Origin: Cardinalis cardinalis
Taxonomy: Eukaryota; Chordata; Aves; Passeriformes; Cardinalidae
Direction: 5' to 3'
Length of the DNA: 64,000 nt
NCBI GenBank assembly: GCA_014549065.1
Contig: JACDOX010000115.1
Span: 496,001 to 560,000, forward strand
Positions 36,736-49,200 of the stretch are shown here, piece by piece. The position numbers were made by a program, and so were the translations under genes. Under the pieces are notes generated by a model. That model did not search any database, had not been told where the DNA came from, and saw only the letters and a list, made by a program, of their open reading frames with translations. Positions within the stretch are counted from its first letter, which is position 1. Each line of letters begins with the position of its first letter.

Positions 36736-38739
36736 TAGCAGCCTTCAGTAAAAGCATACAGTTTGAAAGTAAAATGCCCTGCTAAATTGGGTCTTTCACA
36801 GAGCTAAAGAGAAAGCTCACACAAGAGCAAAGCAGCTTTGCTTTCCTTCCAGTCACACTTGGTTTATTCANTTGCTCTTGCTGTGTACAGCTGTGGATTG
36901 CTGGCAGTGTGCTTGGATGGAATTTGCAGGATTCGCAGCTTCAAAAATGAGATATGCCAGCCTTTAGAACAAGCTTGTATAAACACAGGCAACCAAAGCC
37001 TCCATGTAAACAAAGNGAGGAAATACATATATTCACACCTGAGCAAACAGACACACTCGTACATGCAGCAGCAATGCTCCAGCAGGTTCTACAGCATTCA
37101 CTCTATCAGCAGACACAGCTCTCATTTCTGCTATTGCTTTTCTCTTGGCTTCGTGATCAGAAAAGCACTGGAGCCAAGCCTCCTAGTTTTGCAGCACACT
37201 GTAAAATGTATGAAGAGGTCTCAAAAGCTCTGACAGGGTCTCATCTATACTGAGCTAGCTTTATAGTTGTGCTCAGGGAGTGCAGTATGCTACACTGAAT
37301 TCCTACCTTACTTTTTGTTGTCCATGTACTTTTTGTGTTTTCTGTAATTTTTGCCTGTGGGCATGGATTTGCCAGCTGTCTTGCTGAGATCTTGGAGGGA
37401 AGGAGACGTTGCTTGATTTTTGAGGAGACAAGGAAATTTTAAAATATATCCTGTAATTTGAAAGACATGGTTTAGAGACTAAACCACTAAGTGATGTATA
37501 ATCATAGAGGCTAGAAGAAGAAAAAAACGTTGCATCACAAAGATTGAACTTTTCTTAAGTCAGGCACAAAAAATCTCCCAGGTATCTCAAGACTTCAGAA
37601 GAAGCAGGTTACTTTATTGTAGTCTTCTCTGTCTCAGTGCCTTCCCTGCCCTGCTACAACCTACACCAAGAAGCAGCACTACCTTCGTTACTGATGTAAG
37701 ATGAGCTAGATTGTGCTTCCTGCTCCGTTACAGAGAGGCATGTGCAAGTTACCCCAAGAGGTGACTTAGTCTTTTGTGGGCTACCCGGGGCCACCTTCAG
37801 TAACAAGTAAATGTTGATCCTGAACACACAGTCAGAACATGTGGAGCCTTTCATGTCAGAGCGCACTTGGCCAGCTAGTGTGGCAGGCTTCTGGATTACC
37901 CAGACTCACTGTCATCTCCTTAGAGCTGGATAGGCTGACCTTTTGTATAGCCACAAGTCCCACTTACTGCAGTGAGAGGTAGAGACATTCACCCATAATC
38001 ATAGTTGGCTCAGACTTGACATACTCTTCTGTATGAGATTTGCAAAGGTTTAATGTTGCTTCAAGAGACGTGCAAAAGTCCCTGAGGGAGTTCATCCACA
38101 GAAGTTAGATTCCTTCACGGGATGCATTGAAGTCAGATGGGTGCCTAATTCCCATTAAGTTAAGTTGCACAAGTATTTTTATAAGTCCCTCTCGGCACTA
38201 TTCCCTCTTGGCTTCCCTTCCCTCTTCTCTTTCCTCCTTCAGTCTTTTAAATAAAGATAGCACTTAGCATAAAGATGTGTTGCAAGGCTCTTCTCAGTGC
38301 CTATAAAGTGCTTTTAAACTCTGGCAGAAGTGCCTAAGTGTACAGTGTTCAGTGAAACTGGAAACAGTGGNGATTTTTATGGAGATGATGTGCAAGCTCT
38401 GTTCTATCCGATACATTCATCTCAAATTTCCCAGGTGTCAACGTCAGAAGGCTAAAAGATGGTGCTGATTCCCCAGGGCTCTCCCTGCCTTTTGGCACTG
38501 CAATTAAATCCCCTAAGTCTGATTCCCATTTCATCCATTTCTGCATGACTGAAGTGCGAGATGTGGTTTTAGCAACAACATAACAGGAGATATTTTAGCT
38601 AAAGCTGTGTAGCTAAGGCTTAGTTATACTTTGTCATCTTCAAAGAAAAGACGAATAATATACAACCACCTGCATTACAAACAAAACACACAGGAAGAAA
38701 GTAGGGAAGGGTGGAAGCAGACAACTGACAAACCAGTAA

Positions 38740-38900
38740 TTTGTTAACAGGGAGATGAAATGCAACAACAGATTTATTTATCAGACCATTCTGTTAACCT
38801 CTAATGCAACATTTCATCGTTTATAATTAAGCTTTCCATTTTGTTATTAGACCTTAATAGCTAAATTGGCATCTTGCAAACTAGGCCAGGAAATACAAGC
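38740..38900. promoter_or_regulatory. candidate conserved enhancer
   Basis: This repeat-free block has TAATTA at 38824-38829 and ATTTATTTATCAGACC, TTCATCGTTTATAATTAAGC and TTATTAGACC stretches. Its texture resembles vertebrate conserved non-coding elements. The call rests on motif content only. Confidence 0.25.
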
Positions 38901-41900
38901 AAGCACAGGAGTTCAAGCACAATTCAGTCCCTTCATCAGTTCTCCTCAGAGGCTGCATTAGCCCCCATTTTTCTATGTTGCTGAANTCTTGTTCCTATAT
39001 CCTCTTCTGGCTATGCTATGCTGGTGAAGGAGACCTCCTCACTCCTCCACCTGCAGGCCACCTTCCCAGAACTGTTCACATGGACCCTTCCCTAGGACCC
39101 CTCCCCACCTCCTTTGTGTTGACTGTTTGCTTTGAGATCTGCAAGCTACAATGAGTTTATTTCAACTGAGATTGGTTAAGGCACTGTGCAGCTTAACAAC
39201 CTCCTCTCCTGGCAGGGTGTACAGATGAGCATTTGGTGACAAAAACTAAGCCAACACAGCTGCAGCTGAGAGAGAACATGTGGACAAGACTTTGCTCTTC
39301 CATCTGAGCCCATTCAGTTGTGTAAGGTAGAGCTGCAGCGCTCTTTATGCTCCATCCATTTAGGCAGGAGCAGGGAAAAGGAAAATAAACAGGAGACAGA
39401 GCTTGAGCCAAAGCTTTCCCTTTGCTACCATGCCAAAGAAAGGCTGGAGAAGGGTCTCAGATGTGGTGGTTGTGCAGTCAGATGGGCAGCCTGGGTGCTA
39501 TAAATATTAGAATGTGGTACTCAGCTTTAGCACAACCCAGTTGGAAAGGATTTTCCTCCGAGAGCCCCACCAGATCGCAGTGGCTGGAGGTGGGAAATGG
39601 ACTTGCATGCCATTCCAGTTTGGTAGACACAGTTTGATGTCCCAGCTGAGGCTCCTGAGGGGAAATAGGAAAATGAGGGTCTAGCTTGTGAATCATGCCA
39701 AGTGTTAGCTGCCTGCCACATTGCCTGCCTGCATCAGATTTGCATAATTTTGCCCTTTCTCAATAGCAGAAGTGCGCGCACCTGGAGGGCTTTGATGACA
39801 GAAGTACAAGTGCCTGGGGAATGCTGGCACCACCAGGGTCAGCTGGCAGCTGAGAAGAGGTTCAAAGGCTCTAAATACTGAGCCTCAGGGTCCAAATTCT
39901 CTGTCCAGGAACACTGATCATATTGGCTGTTATTTCAATGATTGGACAAGTATTACTTCCATTATATGAAAGTTGCTTTTGCACTTTGAGGAGCCCTCTT
40001 TTTTCCTTGAATGTCACCAATCCATTAAAAATCCCACATAACAACCACTCTTATTCCATTCCTTTATCCCATTCTTCATGATGTGCTCATCCTTTTAAAA
40101 GTGGACAAATTGTTAAAGCTTGTTCTTAAAACTCTGCCAATTACATAAATGGTGACTGTTATCAGCCATATTTGGGAGAAAAAAAGGCATCAAATTGCCT
40201 AATGCCTGGGCAGATACTGTGTAAAATCAGGATGTTCCAACCAATGATTCTATCCAACAAACTAGGCCACTTCATGAGTCTTCCATGGGATTGTGACAGG
40301 TTTCATGAGGTAGGGAAGGAAGAAAGTACAATTTGCTAGTTGGAAACGGATTCTATCCTACTCCTCTTGAAGTCCATGTTAGAAATCCTATGAATTTGAG
40401 TAGGCATAAGAAAAACACAAAATACAATGAGCAATAAAAACTTATTTTCTGGCCAGTAAGAGGTTTTTATTAAAATATTACTGAGTAGTAAAAAACAAAC
40501 ATGAAAGCTAGAGAACTGCACTTGACATGAATGTCTTTTAAAAAATAAACAGACATGTTTGATTATTTGTAATCCAGTATAATCCACTGTGTAATATTAA
40601 ANATTTTAAGAGAATTTTTCTTCCATTTGTTCTCAGCATGGTTGGCCTGAAGCCACAATCTTGTTATTTTTAAAGGCAACACTCCACTAAGGGTTTTGAA
40701 TTTCTTTCATGTTGGCTCTTTTTATGGCATTTTGAAATTGATTGTGCATAGCAAATTTATAAGAGGGGAAAAAAACCCAAAACCCACAAACAAACTATGG
40801 CAGCATATTTCTCTCATGTACGTAAACTCCTGGTCTTGTTTCCCAGGTTTCTGCAGCAGGAGACACTCTACAAAATAGTTGCTAGGAAAAATAAACCTGT
40901 AAGTATGGAAGAATGGTAAAAATCCTGCTTCCACAAGGCCAAAATATAACCAGTTCCTCCCTGTGCCNCTACCAGAGAAGGAGAAGCAGGTGGATTTCTT
41001 AGAACCCTTCAGAGCTGAGAGTGCCAGTGGTGAAAGAGCTTGCCCGAGCCTCAGCCAGATATAGAGGTCTGGGGAGAATACAGCTTGGCTATGGACTGAA
41101 ACCAGGGCCTAATTCATTTTATACAGTTTTGAATGCACTGTTTAATGGCATTTTGGTGCCAAAAGATCAAGTAAATCAGTCTCTGCGAGAAACTGGATTC
41201 TGCAATAGAAGGAGACAAAGCAATTTTTTTCTGATAGTGTTTCACTCCCTGGCAGAAAGCATGCTTTTTGCTCTGTCCTGGATGTACGCCGAGCAGATCG
41301 AGTTTGCTAGGACTGCTCTGTTGCTCCTGGTCACAACAGGTATTTTGCACCCCTACCACATCCTCCTTCCCATGACATCCTCTTCCATCTGCCATTCTCA
41401 ATCTCAGCAGGATTCAGGTCTTGAATTTGAACATCCAGAATAAACCATGCCACATTTGAAAGTCTGGGGCGCAGCCCCAATGTGTATTAGTTTGGCTTTC
41501 TGCTCAAGGGGTGTTTTGTCTCAAACAATGAAAACACATTGTACATTCAGATTAGCTTTCATTGCATTTGAGCCCAGCTAGCAGGCTAGGACACAGGTTA
41601 TATTTCCAAATATTGTTTGGCAAACATCAGACTAGAAACATGCTTTCCTAAAAGAAAATGGAATTTCTCCAACGTTAACCCATCTCCAAGAGCTGGGACT
41701 TTAATTAAAATAACAATTACTGCAAGACTTGTAATCAAATTGCCAGTCTGATCATCTCGCATTCCCGCCCTACTCAGAATTCTAAGGTGACATCCCTTTC
41801 TTCCTAAAAGTTTCTGCAATGTAAAAAATGACCTGCATGAGCAGCCCAATTCTCTTGTAAGATATTTGTATAGGCCTATAACCTCTTTCAGGGATTTCTT

Positions 41901-44749
41901 CTTAATTTGTATTCATTCGCAACCAGCAGAGAGAATGAAAAGTGTGGCAGGGAGAAACTCATTCCAGCAGTTCTGCAGCACCCTGCAGCTTAGCAAAGGT
42001 AATTTGTGTAGTTACAGCTCTGCTTTTATTGAACACATCTGCAGCAGTCATTGGATTGGGACGTTTCCTTTATGCCTCCTTGAGAGCTAGTACANGTCCT
42101 GGGTGGAAGGCTGAATTTGAGAAATGTTCATATAGCCTGTGACCAGCTATGAGAATACAAAAGTCAGATTACTTTGATCCTAATAAACCGGAGAGATACT
42201 ATAACATACACACATACAGAAAAAGAGAAACAATAGAAAGGACTCATGGGTAAACAGCTATTTATTTGTTATGATCTCACCCTAAAGATTTTCACGTTAA
42301 GGCTTAATGTGATTTGGAACAGAGGTGAGCTGGGGCATGGGGTTGGAGATCAAGCCTATAAATAACAGTAAGTACAAAAAACAGTTTAAAATTTTGTTCA
42401 GATCCTTTTTCCTTGTCTAAAATAGAATTTATGGATTTTCCCTTCTACTATTAGGATGAAAATAAAGTAGGATAAAGCAGCCTTAAAGTGCAATTAGAAG
42501 CAATTCAGGATAAAAAGCTAATCATGACTAAACAAGTGCAGCTGCAAGCAAAAGGCAGAAGAGGACTGACCCACAGCCACAAGGTTGATTTTACTCAGAC
42601 AAGTGGATTAGGAATAGGGTTAGGTACCTGGAGTGTTTGTGGGATACTGTCCCCCAGAGTGGGTGAAAGAGATGCAGTGGAAGCACACGCTCCCTTTTAA
42701 ACCCAGAAGGAAATTCTGTTTGACCAAACCAAAGTTGTCTCCCATCCCTCCAAGGCTCTGAAATGTTCAGAAGCAAAATAGTGACCCGTTCTACTTCTGA
42801 TTTTCTTCCTGCAGTTTTGCATTTTAATATAATTCTTGCTACACCTAGCACTGTAAGTATTATGTTCACATACATATGGGGAAAGAAAAAGACATTTAAA
42901 AAGTATAGATCCCACACTACACTACATAGAAATCTGTCTAAATTTTGCACAGTAGGCCAGCTGACAATTAATCTTCCTTTCACCCCCAGCCACAAGCTGT
43001 GCTTACATCCCTCCACGTCAGAAAAAGCACATTCATCCATTATCTGTCTCTTTCCTGTCTCACTCACCAAACAGCTGTAATAAAAAACCCCACCCTATAA
43101 ATTACTTCAGAACACAAAGGGAAATCTCTCCATTTTGTAACAGATTGGCTAATTTAAAATGGAATGAGGATTCTTTTCCCCTCATGTTTTATGCTAGCAT
43201 ATACTTTATAGAACATCATATCTTGTTATCAATTTACAGCAAGTATTCATCCAGATTACTACAGGGTCCTCCAGCAAATGCAGAAACAAATTGACATTAA
43301 GAAGCCACACATTTTCTGTAGGGAGTCACCTTCTGCAAACCTTGCCTGCCCATAAGTATGCATAAAAATGCGGCTTCTGGGAAAAAAATGATTGAATTCT
43401 TATCTTGGGGGAATGGAGGAGGGAAGTTGGACTATTAATAAATCCAAATGTTAGGCTTAAAAAATTATGCAGAGTTGAAGAAGGAATGATGTATTGTACT
43501 CTCCCATTTGAGAAGGAATGGCAAGGCAAGACAGACATTGCCATTTTTTTTCCTTGAAGACAACTCATTTTCTTTCATATGCTTATTCAGGACTCTAGAC
43601 TTGAGTGCCTTTTAAGTGGAAGTCCCCACAGGAACTGCATCCTGGCCCTTTCCCCCACCATGTCAGTTCAATGGGTATGCAACTCCACTGAAGTGAAAGG
43701 CTCTCTTTCCCTGTTTAGCTTTCAAGAGCACTGAGGCATGTTATTTTTTTTCTTTTTTTATGACTGAGGAAGCCAACTTGTCTGTCACACCTTTTGCTGC
43801 AATTGGATATGAATAGGGACCCAGCCATCACTTCCAAATTCCCTGTATTTACCAGAGGATCTATTTAAGGAGCTGATAAAGGAACTTTAGAAGCCCCAGA
43901 CGCCATCAGGAAGGACACGTTTCCTCAGACTTCATTGCACAGGAGCTGAATTTCAGCAGCTCTGCTCACATATTTTTTCAGCCATGGGTGCAGGTCTAAA
44001 GATGGTCTTGGATTTGGAGAGATGGAGGCTAAATAGCAAGACCCAGGCTGGTGTGGTGACTACGGAGCTCCTCAGGACAGCCTAGGCTTTGTCAGAGGCC
44101 ACTTCAGGCCTCAGAGCATGGCAGAAAGCAAGGCTGCCTAAAGTCACCCTCATCCACATTTCCCTCAGGCCTCCGTATGGGCTGCATCTCTGAGATGTGG
44201 CTCCGAATTTCAGTCAGCCTTGACTAATGAATTGATGCTGTCTGTTTTGGCATGGGGCTTGTCCCTGCAGTGCAAAACTGCTGAGAATAGGGGCTGCTTC
44301 AAGAGCAAAAATTATCTCGTGACCAAGAGAGCAATCACAGCCCTCGTGACACACACAGTGCCCTTCCTTCAATGCTGCTCCGAGAGGATGGCACAGGGAA
44401 GGGGCACCCATTCAGATCACTTGCTGGGCTGGAACCCAGCCCCTGCATTGATGGTCGGTGTGTCAGAGTGCTGCTGGCATGAGATTAATATAAATGCATG
44501 AAAAGGTACATTTGAGGGGTGTGCCCTGAGTCTTCCTTGTCTGGCTGCATCCCAGGATCACAGCTGGATAACCAGCTGTGTCCCAGCTCTGAAGTGCTGC
44601 CAAGCTAGAAGCCTCTTTGCTGCCACTCCCCTTTCTCCTTGCTGCTACTTATTATTTTCCCTTTTCCCACACTTCTGCTGCATAAAAATTGCCCATCTGA
44701 CAAAGAGTATTACAGTCAAAATCTCATTATGGGCACAGGAGGACACACC
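38901..44749. other. intron 1 segment, no gene seen
   Basis: No exon is recognised. A possible weak MIR-like scrap lies near 41030-41105 (AGAGCTTGCCCGAG then CTGAAACCAGGG). A homeodomain-motif block lies near 41690-41790. Single Ns become rarer here than in the first 39 kb. Confidence 0.45.
41690..41800. promoter_or_regulatory. candidate conserved enhancer
   Basis: TTAATTAA at 41701-41708 is followed by ATAACAATTACTGC and TGTAATCAAATTGCC, which carry several homeobox- and SOX-like cores without simple repeats. Weak, motif-based call. Confidence 0.22.
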
Positions 44750-45130
44750 TTTTATGCAGAGCCGACAATTNGAGTTTATTGTTAGTCTAATTATTATTTC
44801 AGCAGTAAAATCAAAATTAATCAAACAGTTATTCCAAGTCCAGCTTCAATGAGGCTAATATTTACAGTTCGTATTATCTAATTATTGCTAATTCCCATTA
44901 ACAGTACAACCCAATTTGTTACTCATCAACTTCCTGGTATTTACCTCCTTGTTATATCACACTCACTTTTCTTATGAGTCGAAACAGAAAATAATTAGCA
45001 CCTTAAAATCTTCACTGGGAGGAATATCTTGAGTCATGCAGCTGCTTGAGTTTTTTATGCAGTCTGTTAATACCACTTTTTTAATTGGTGCCCAACTTTA
45101 GTTACCAGTTACTCACTTAAGAGATGTTGG
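44750..45130. promoter_or_regulatory. candidate enhancer with clustered TAATTA motifs
   Basis: Three TAATTA homeodomain sites (44788-44793, 44879-44884, 44992-44997) lie within about 210 bases. They are joined by AATTAATCAAAC, GGCTAATATTT, TGCTAATTCCC and TTTAATTGG elements. There is no simple-repeat structure that would explain them. This is the strongest enhancer-like texture in the intron. Cross-species conservation could not be tested here. Confidence 0.35.
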
Positions 45131-45743
45131 AACAACATACATGCTGTAATTTCTTTAGGGTAAAACTATGACATTTTACAGAGTGAAGATAACACCAAAA
45201 ATAAGTTGNATATTAGTAATCCGTTGGGCAATTGCTGATTCAGCCAAAACAAGCTAATTTAAGCTCAGGACCAGGCAAGGACTGAAGTGACCTATGTTCA
45301 GGTAAAACAAAATCTGCAATTTTTCAGTAGCAATGGTAAGATCTTGTTTCCTAAGGTGCAGGGCTATAAAAGCTGTGCTTACACTGGTACTGCTGATGCA
45401 GCTTTGTATGTGCCAATTACATCAATGCTGGTGTCAGTAAAACTCTTATTGCCTGTTCTTTTTCCGGCTACAGCCAAATAAACTTCAGTCCAAGTGTTCC
45501 ATGTCACTAACCCAAACACCTGAGGTTTTCATTCAAGCTGTTCACATCTGATAGAGGCACACTTCCATTCTCAGGAACAGTGGCTTTTGATTTTAAGCTT
45601 CCGTCCTATTCTGGATGCTAACATCAAGGAATTACTTGAGCTATTCAGCACTGAAATTAAAGTTAATTTCCTACTGACAATAGTAGGATTACAATAGCCA
45701 TTATTAGTTTAGGTACTAGTGTATAGCACACAGGTACAGGAAT

Positions 45744-45745
<2 letters not shown>

Positions 45746-45783
<38 letters not shown>
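45746..45783. repeat. (GT)19 dinucleotide microsatellite
   Basis: Nineteen pure GT units are followed by a short TA-rich stretch. The repeat is about 50 bases upstream of the solo LTR and is likely length-polymorphic. Confidence 0.97.
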
Positions 45784-45789
<6 letters not shown>

Positions 45790-45831
45790 TTAAATACATG
45801 CACATGTAAACTCAACACTTGGAATATGGTA

Positions 45832-45836
45832 CTAAG
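45832..45836. repeat. target-site duplication, left copy (CTAAG)
   Basis: This copy matches 46228-46232 on the other side of the LTR. A five-base duplication fits ERVL-type insertion and a six-base one fits ERVK-type. The next base differs between sides. Confidence 0.65.
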
Positions 45837-45837
45837 C

Positions 45838-46227
45838 TGTGACGGTGTTCACAGGGCTTTTCAGGCGAGGGAAGAGACAAGAATGTTGACTCCATGTTCA
45901 GAAGGCTTGATTTATTGTTTTATGATATATATATTACATTACAACTACACTAAAAAGAATAGAAGGAAAAGGTTCATCTCAGAAGGCTAGCAAAGCTAAG
46001 AATAGAATGGAATGAATAATAAAGGTTTGTGTCTCGAACAGAGTCCAAGCTAACTGGGCTGTGATTGGCCATTAATTGNAAACATCCAAGATGGGCCAAT
46101 CACAGATGCACCTGTTGCATTCCACAGCAGCAGATAACCATTGTTTACATTTTGTTCCTGAAGCCTCTCAGCTTCTCAGGAAGAAAAATCCTAAGAAAGG
46201 ATTTTTAATGAAAAGATGTCTGCGACA
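45838..46227 (-). mobile_element. solo LTR of a passerine endogenous retrovirus
   Basis: The element spans about 390 bases in minus orientation. It runs from TGTCGCAGAC at its 5' end (46227 side) to GAACACCGTCACA at its 3' end, giving the TG...CA termini of an LTR. Flanking CTAAG copies (45832-45836 and 46228-46232) look like a target-site duplication. The sixth base differs, C against T, or the duplication is 5 bases and the border lies one base further out. Internal signals fit: a minus-strand polyadenylation signal AATAAA (45911-45916) about 75 bases from the 3' end, and a pair of CCAAT boxes in U3. I recognise the overall sequence as a common songbird LTR but not its exact Repbase name. 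No internal retroviral genes are present, so it is a recombination remnant. Confidence 0.85.
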
Positions 46228-46232
46228 CTAAG
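46228..46232. repeat. target-site duplication, right copy (CTAAG)
   Basis: Partner of 45832-45836, directly abutting the GCGACA end of the LTR. Confidence 0.65.
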
Positions 46233-49200
46233 TGACCATGTATCACATTTCTGACAAACTTCAGGCATAGATAAACAGAAAGGAATGAACATAGAAAACC
46301 ATAGATCTTAGACTGAAGTAGATTAAATCTTGTTTTTCCGTAGATAGGCTGAATCTTGGGTAATCCCTGCTGCTTTACAAGTACCCATACTTGGAAAACA
46401 GTCACATTACCACCTACAAGCTAAAACAGCTTGCAGTAAATCAGAAGATAGGGTAATTGGTTAGTGATTATGAGAAGGGAGAAGAGGCACATAATACTCG
46501 GGAAAAATTCCCCTCACATTACCTGTGTGTACCCAACACATGTGTGGTGGCTAAATTGGAAGGGTTTTAAATAGGAGAAAGAATCTCATTTCTGGTTTGA
46601 AACAGAAAAATAATGGATTTTTCATGTAACTGAAGAAACAACATTTTGTCACAAGACAATTGAATAGACAATGTGTAGATAGAGTTAATAAACTTCTGGT
46701 GTAACCTCAATTTGTTTTTAAACTTGTCTTCAACCCAGCAGGCAAGAAACATCATAAAATTGTAAATGTCTTACAGCTTCTTTAAGAAGAGATCATTAAA
46801 AGGAAAGTTGACAAGACTTATGTAGAAAAATTTAAAATCTTACAGAGTAATGAAAAAGAAACATGTATGTATTTATGAGTATATCCATGTTCAATTTATA
46901 ATAATTTCTCAGATTTTTTTGGTGTCCATATTGTCTTCTGTTTCTGCATTAGGTCTAAAATGTCAGGGTATAAGAAGCTTAAATGCCATTGACTTGATTG
47001 CAGTAAGAGGTTTTTAAATGCCTTTGAAGTTCTGGTCTTTACATTCACTTTCTATGTTCAGAAATTGTTCTTTACAATTCTCACAGAACTACACTGAGAA
47101 TAAATACAGTGAAGATTTTTAAGTGATCAAATTCCTTGGTAATAGAGGCTNTGTGGGTACCTTACGTGAATAAACACTCCTAGTTTGCAGGACAGTTTGA
47201 CAATTTTTGGCTTACATCAGTTTGCCCATAACTAGAGGTGAGAGGGAAACAGGAAAGCAGAAACTGGGAGGACCTTGGGATCAAAGCTAAGTGACCTTGA
47301 CGGGAAGAAGGCTTTTATCTGTCCAGAAGGAAGCAGCCCAAGCTGATGACAGTCAAAATGCACTAGAAGTGCATGTAATATTTAAGATACCGAAGTGGAA
47401 CATGTTATGAGTGCAAATAAGTCCAATTTTGCGAAATGTTTGAGATTTAATTAATTGCATTCTTTGTTGCAAAAGCATGGATTTCTCTGGATATACTCAA
47501 CAAACATTTGATCACTTCAAATTGTATTTAAGTTCAGTTTATTTAAGCTCCTGTCATAAAAATCAGGCTAACAGAAATTTTGCCAGTAAGAGTAACAAAA
47601 ATTGAAAGAAGCTAAGAAACATTTTTAAAAAATTAGGAATGACATGCTGGCTCTACTGGCACAAAATTCTTAACAGTTTCAACCAGACTGATTGTTGCTG
47701 TTCCCTGCTTTCTGTAAGAGTGTCAGAAAAGTTTAGGTTTGTCTCAAGAAAATACTGAAGACACATGGAGTCTTTCCATTAATGGAAAAATAGATTATTT
47801 ACCTCTCTCTGATTTGAAGGGAAACATCAGAGATTATACTGGCACCTCAGGTGGTCGTGTTTCTTTTCTGACTGGAAATAATTTTCTTGAGCATTAAGTG
47901 CTCAGAGCAATGCCTGATTAAAAGGATTTTCTGAAACAAAAGTCTCTCTTGTCCAGATTGGTATCTCCTCGGGTTTTNTTTTTTTTTAACAGAGACATCT
48001 GTTTATAGGCAAAAAAGCTAAAATTATACAGAAATTATTTCTTTTCATTCTGCTCCTCCCAGACTACTTCTCCAGTGTTTTTGATCTTGGCTATCAATCC
48101 TGGCAACTCCATGGAATTTATTCAGAATCAAAACCAAAAACTCCAATGAGCAAAGGCCAGTTTTGCTGTCTTCATTGGCTTGCACAGAGCAATGTTCTAT
48201 TGAATCCTGGACTGAGAACAACCAGTCGAATCATATACTCTGTATTTTTAGGATTAGCTCCTTCAGTTGTCTAAAACATAACAGCAGAGCTGTCCCAGAA
48301 GCTTCTAATCCCCAATTTGCTGCATATGATGATCACATAGTTATTTAGCATTAACAATATAGTTAAGAGTTGCAGGATGGCTCCAGTTCCCTTAAATGGA
48401 AAACAATAGAAAAGAGTGTGTCTGGAACAGATTTTAAAAATAAAGCACCATATTTAAGTCTCCATTACACAAGGGGAAGATTTCAGTAATTCCATTATAA
48501 ACTCCACTTGCAAAAGAACCAAACTCTCTATACCCCAAAGAGATTCCACATATAATTGCAAAGAATTTAGTGATACCAGAAACTCCAATTACTCTAAGTC
48601 AGATTGCAATCTTTCCTGACTTTTGTTGATGTTCTTTTTATTTTTTTTCCCCATGCCTAAGAAGAAAACATTTTTACAGGGATTTGATCACATACATTTT
48701 ATTGGTTTCAATGCCNGAAGAAAGCTCCTCACCAGAGAAGTATGCTTTAACAAAACAAGCAAAGGGGTTAGCCACCTGTATAGTATTTGATTTTCACAAT
48801 GTATTTATATAGAGCTGTATGAACCAAGAGAAAAAAAAAACTGTGCCATTCAAATTTCTTCAGTATTTCTAATTAAGCAACTCATTAAGATTTTTCAAAG
48901 AAATATTGAGGTAAGTGGTATTATTAAATCCTTCAGAAGCTATTCAGTCACAAGTAACATTATTCTTTTATACATTTTCATATTCTGAGAAACATAAAAT
49001 TACTAGCAAAAATATATTAAAAAGCCCTTCTCAAAGAAGAAATCCACCTCTCACATTAGTGATTTGAAAAGCAAGTATGCATGTTTCCTAGTCAAGAAAC
49101 TTGAAGAGTTTCAGAAACATCACTCACTGTTCACAAAACCTCAGTTAAATAATGAGTCATCATGGCTGGAAATATACACTGAAGTGGTAAAGTTTATTGC

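Larger units (their letters stand above)
30561..38739. other. intron 1 segment, no gene seen
   Basis: Unique-looking AT-rich sequence. It contains a perfect hairpin at 31838-31869, a 9-base inverted repeat at 33317-33342 and T-rich runs near 35350-35372. A possible old repeat half lies at 36687-36735. No coding exon is supported. Confidence 0.5.

Noticed and set aside
41021..41443. 140-residue open frame on the plus strand
   Set aside because: It starts at GTG, matches no family I recognise and overlaps a possible MIR-like scrap.
42591..43070. 159-residue open frame on the minus strand
   Set aside because: It begins at TTG rather than ATG, has no family resemblance or splice support and sits in ordinary intron sequence. 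Length is compatible with chance in 64 kb.
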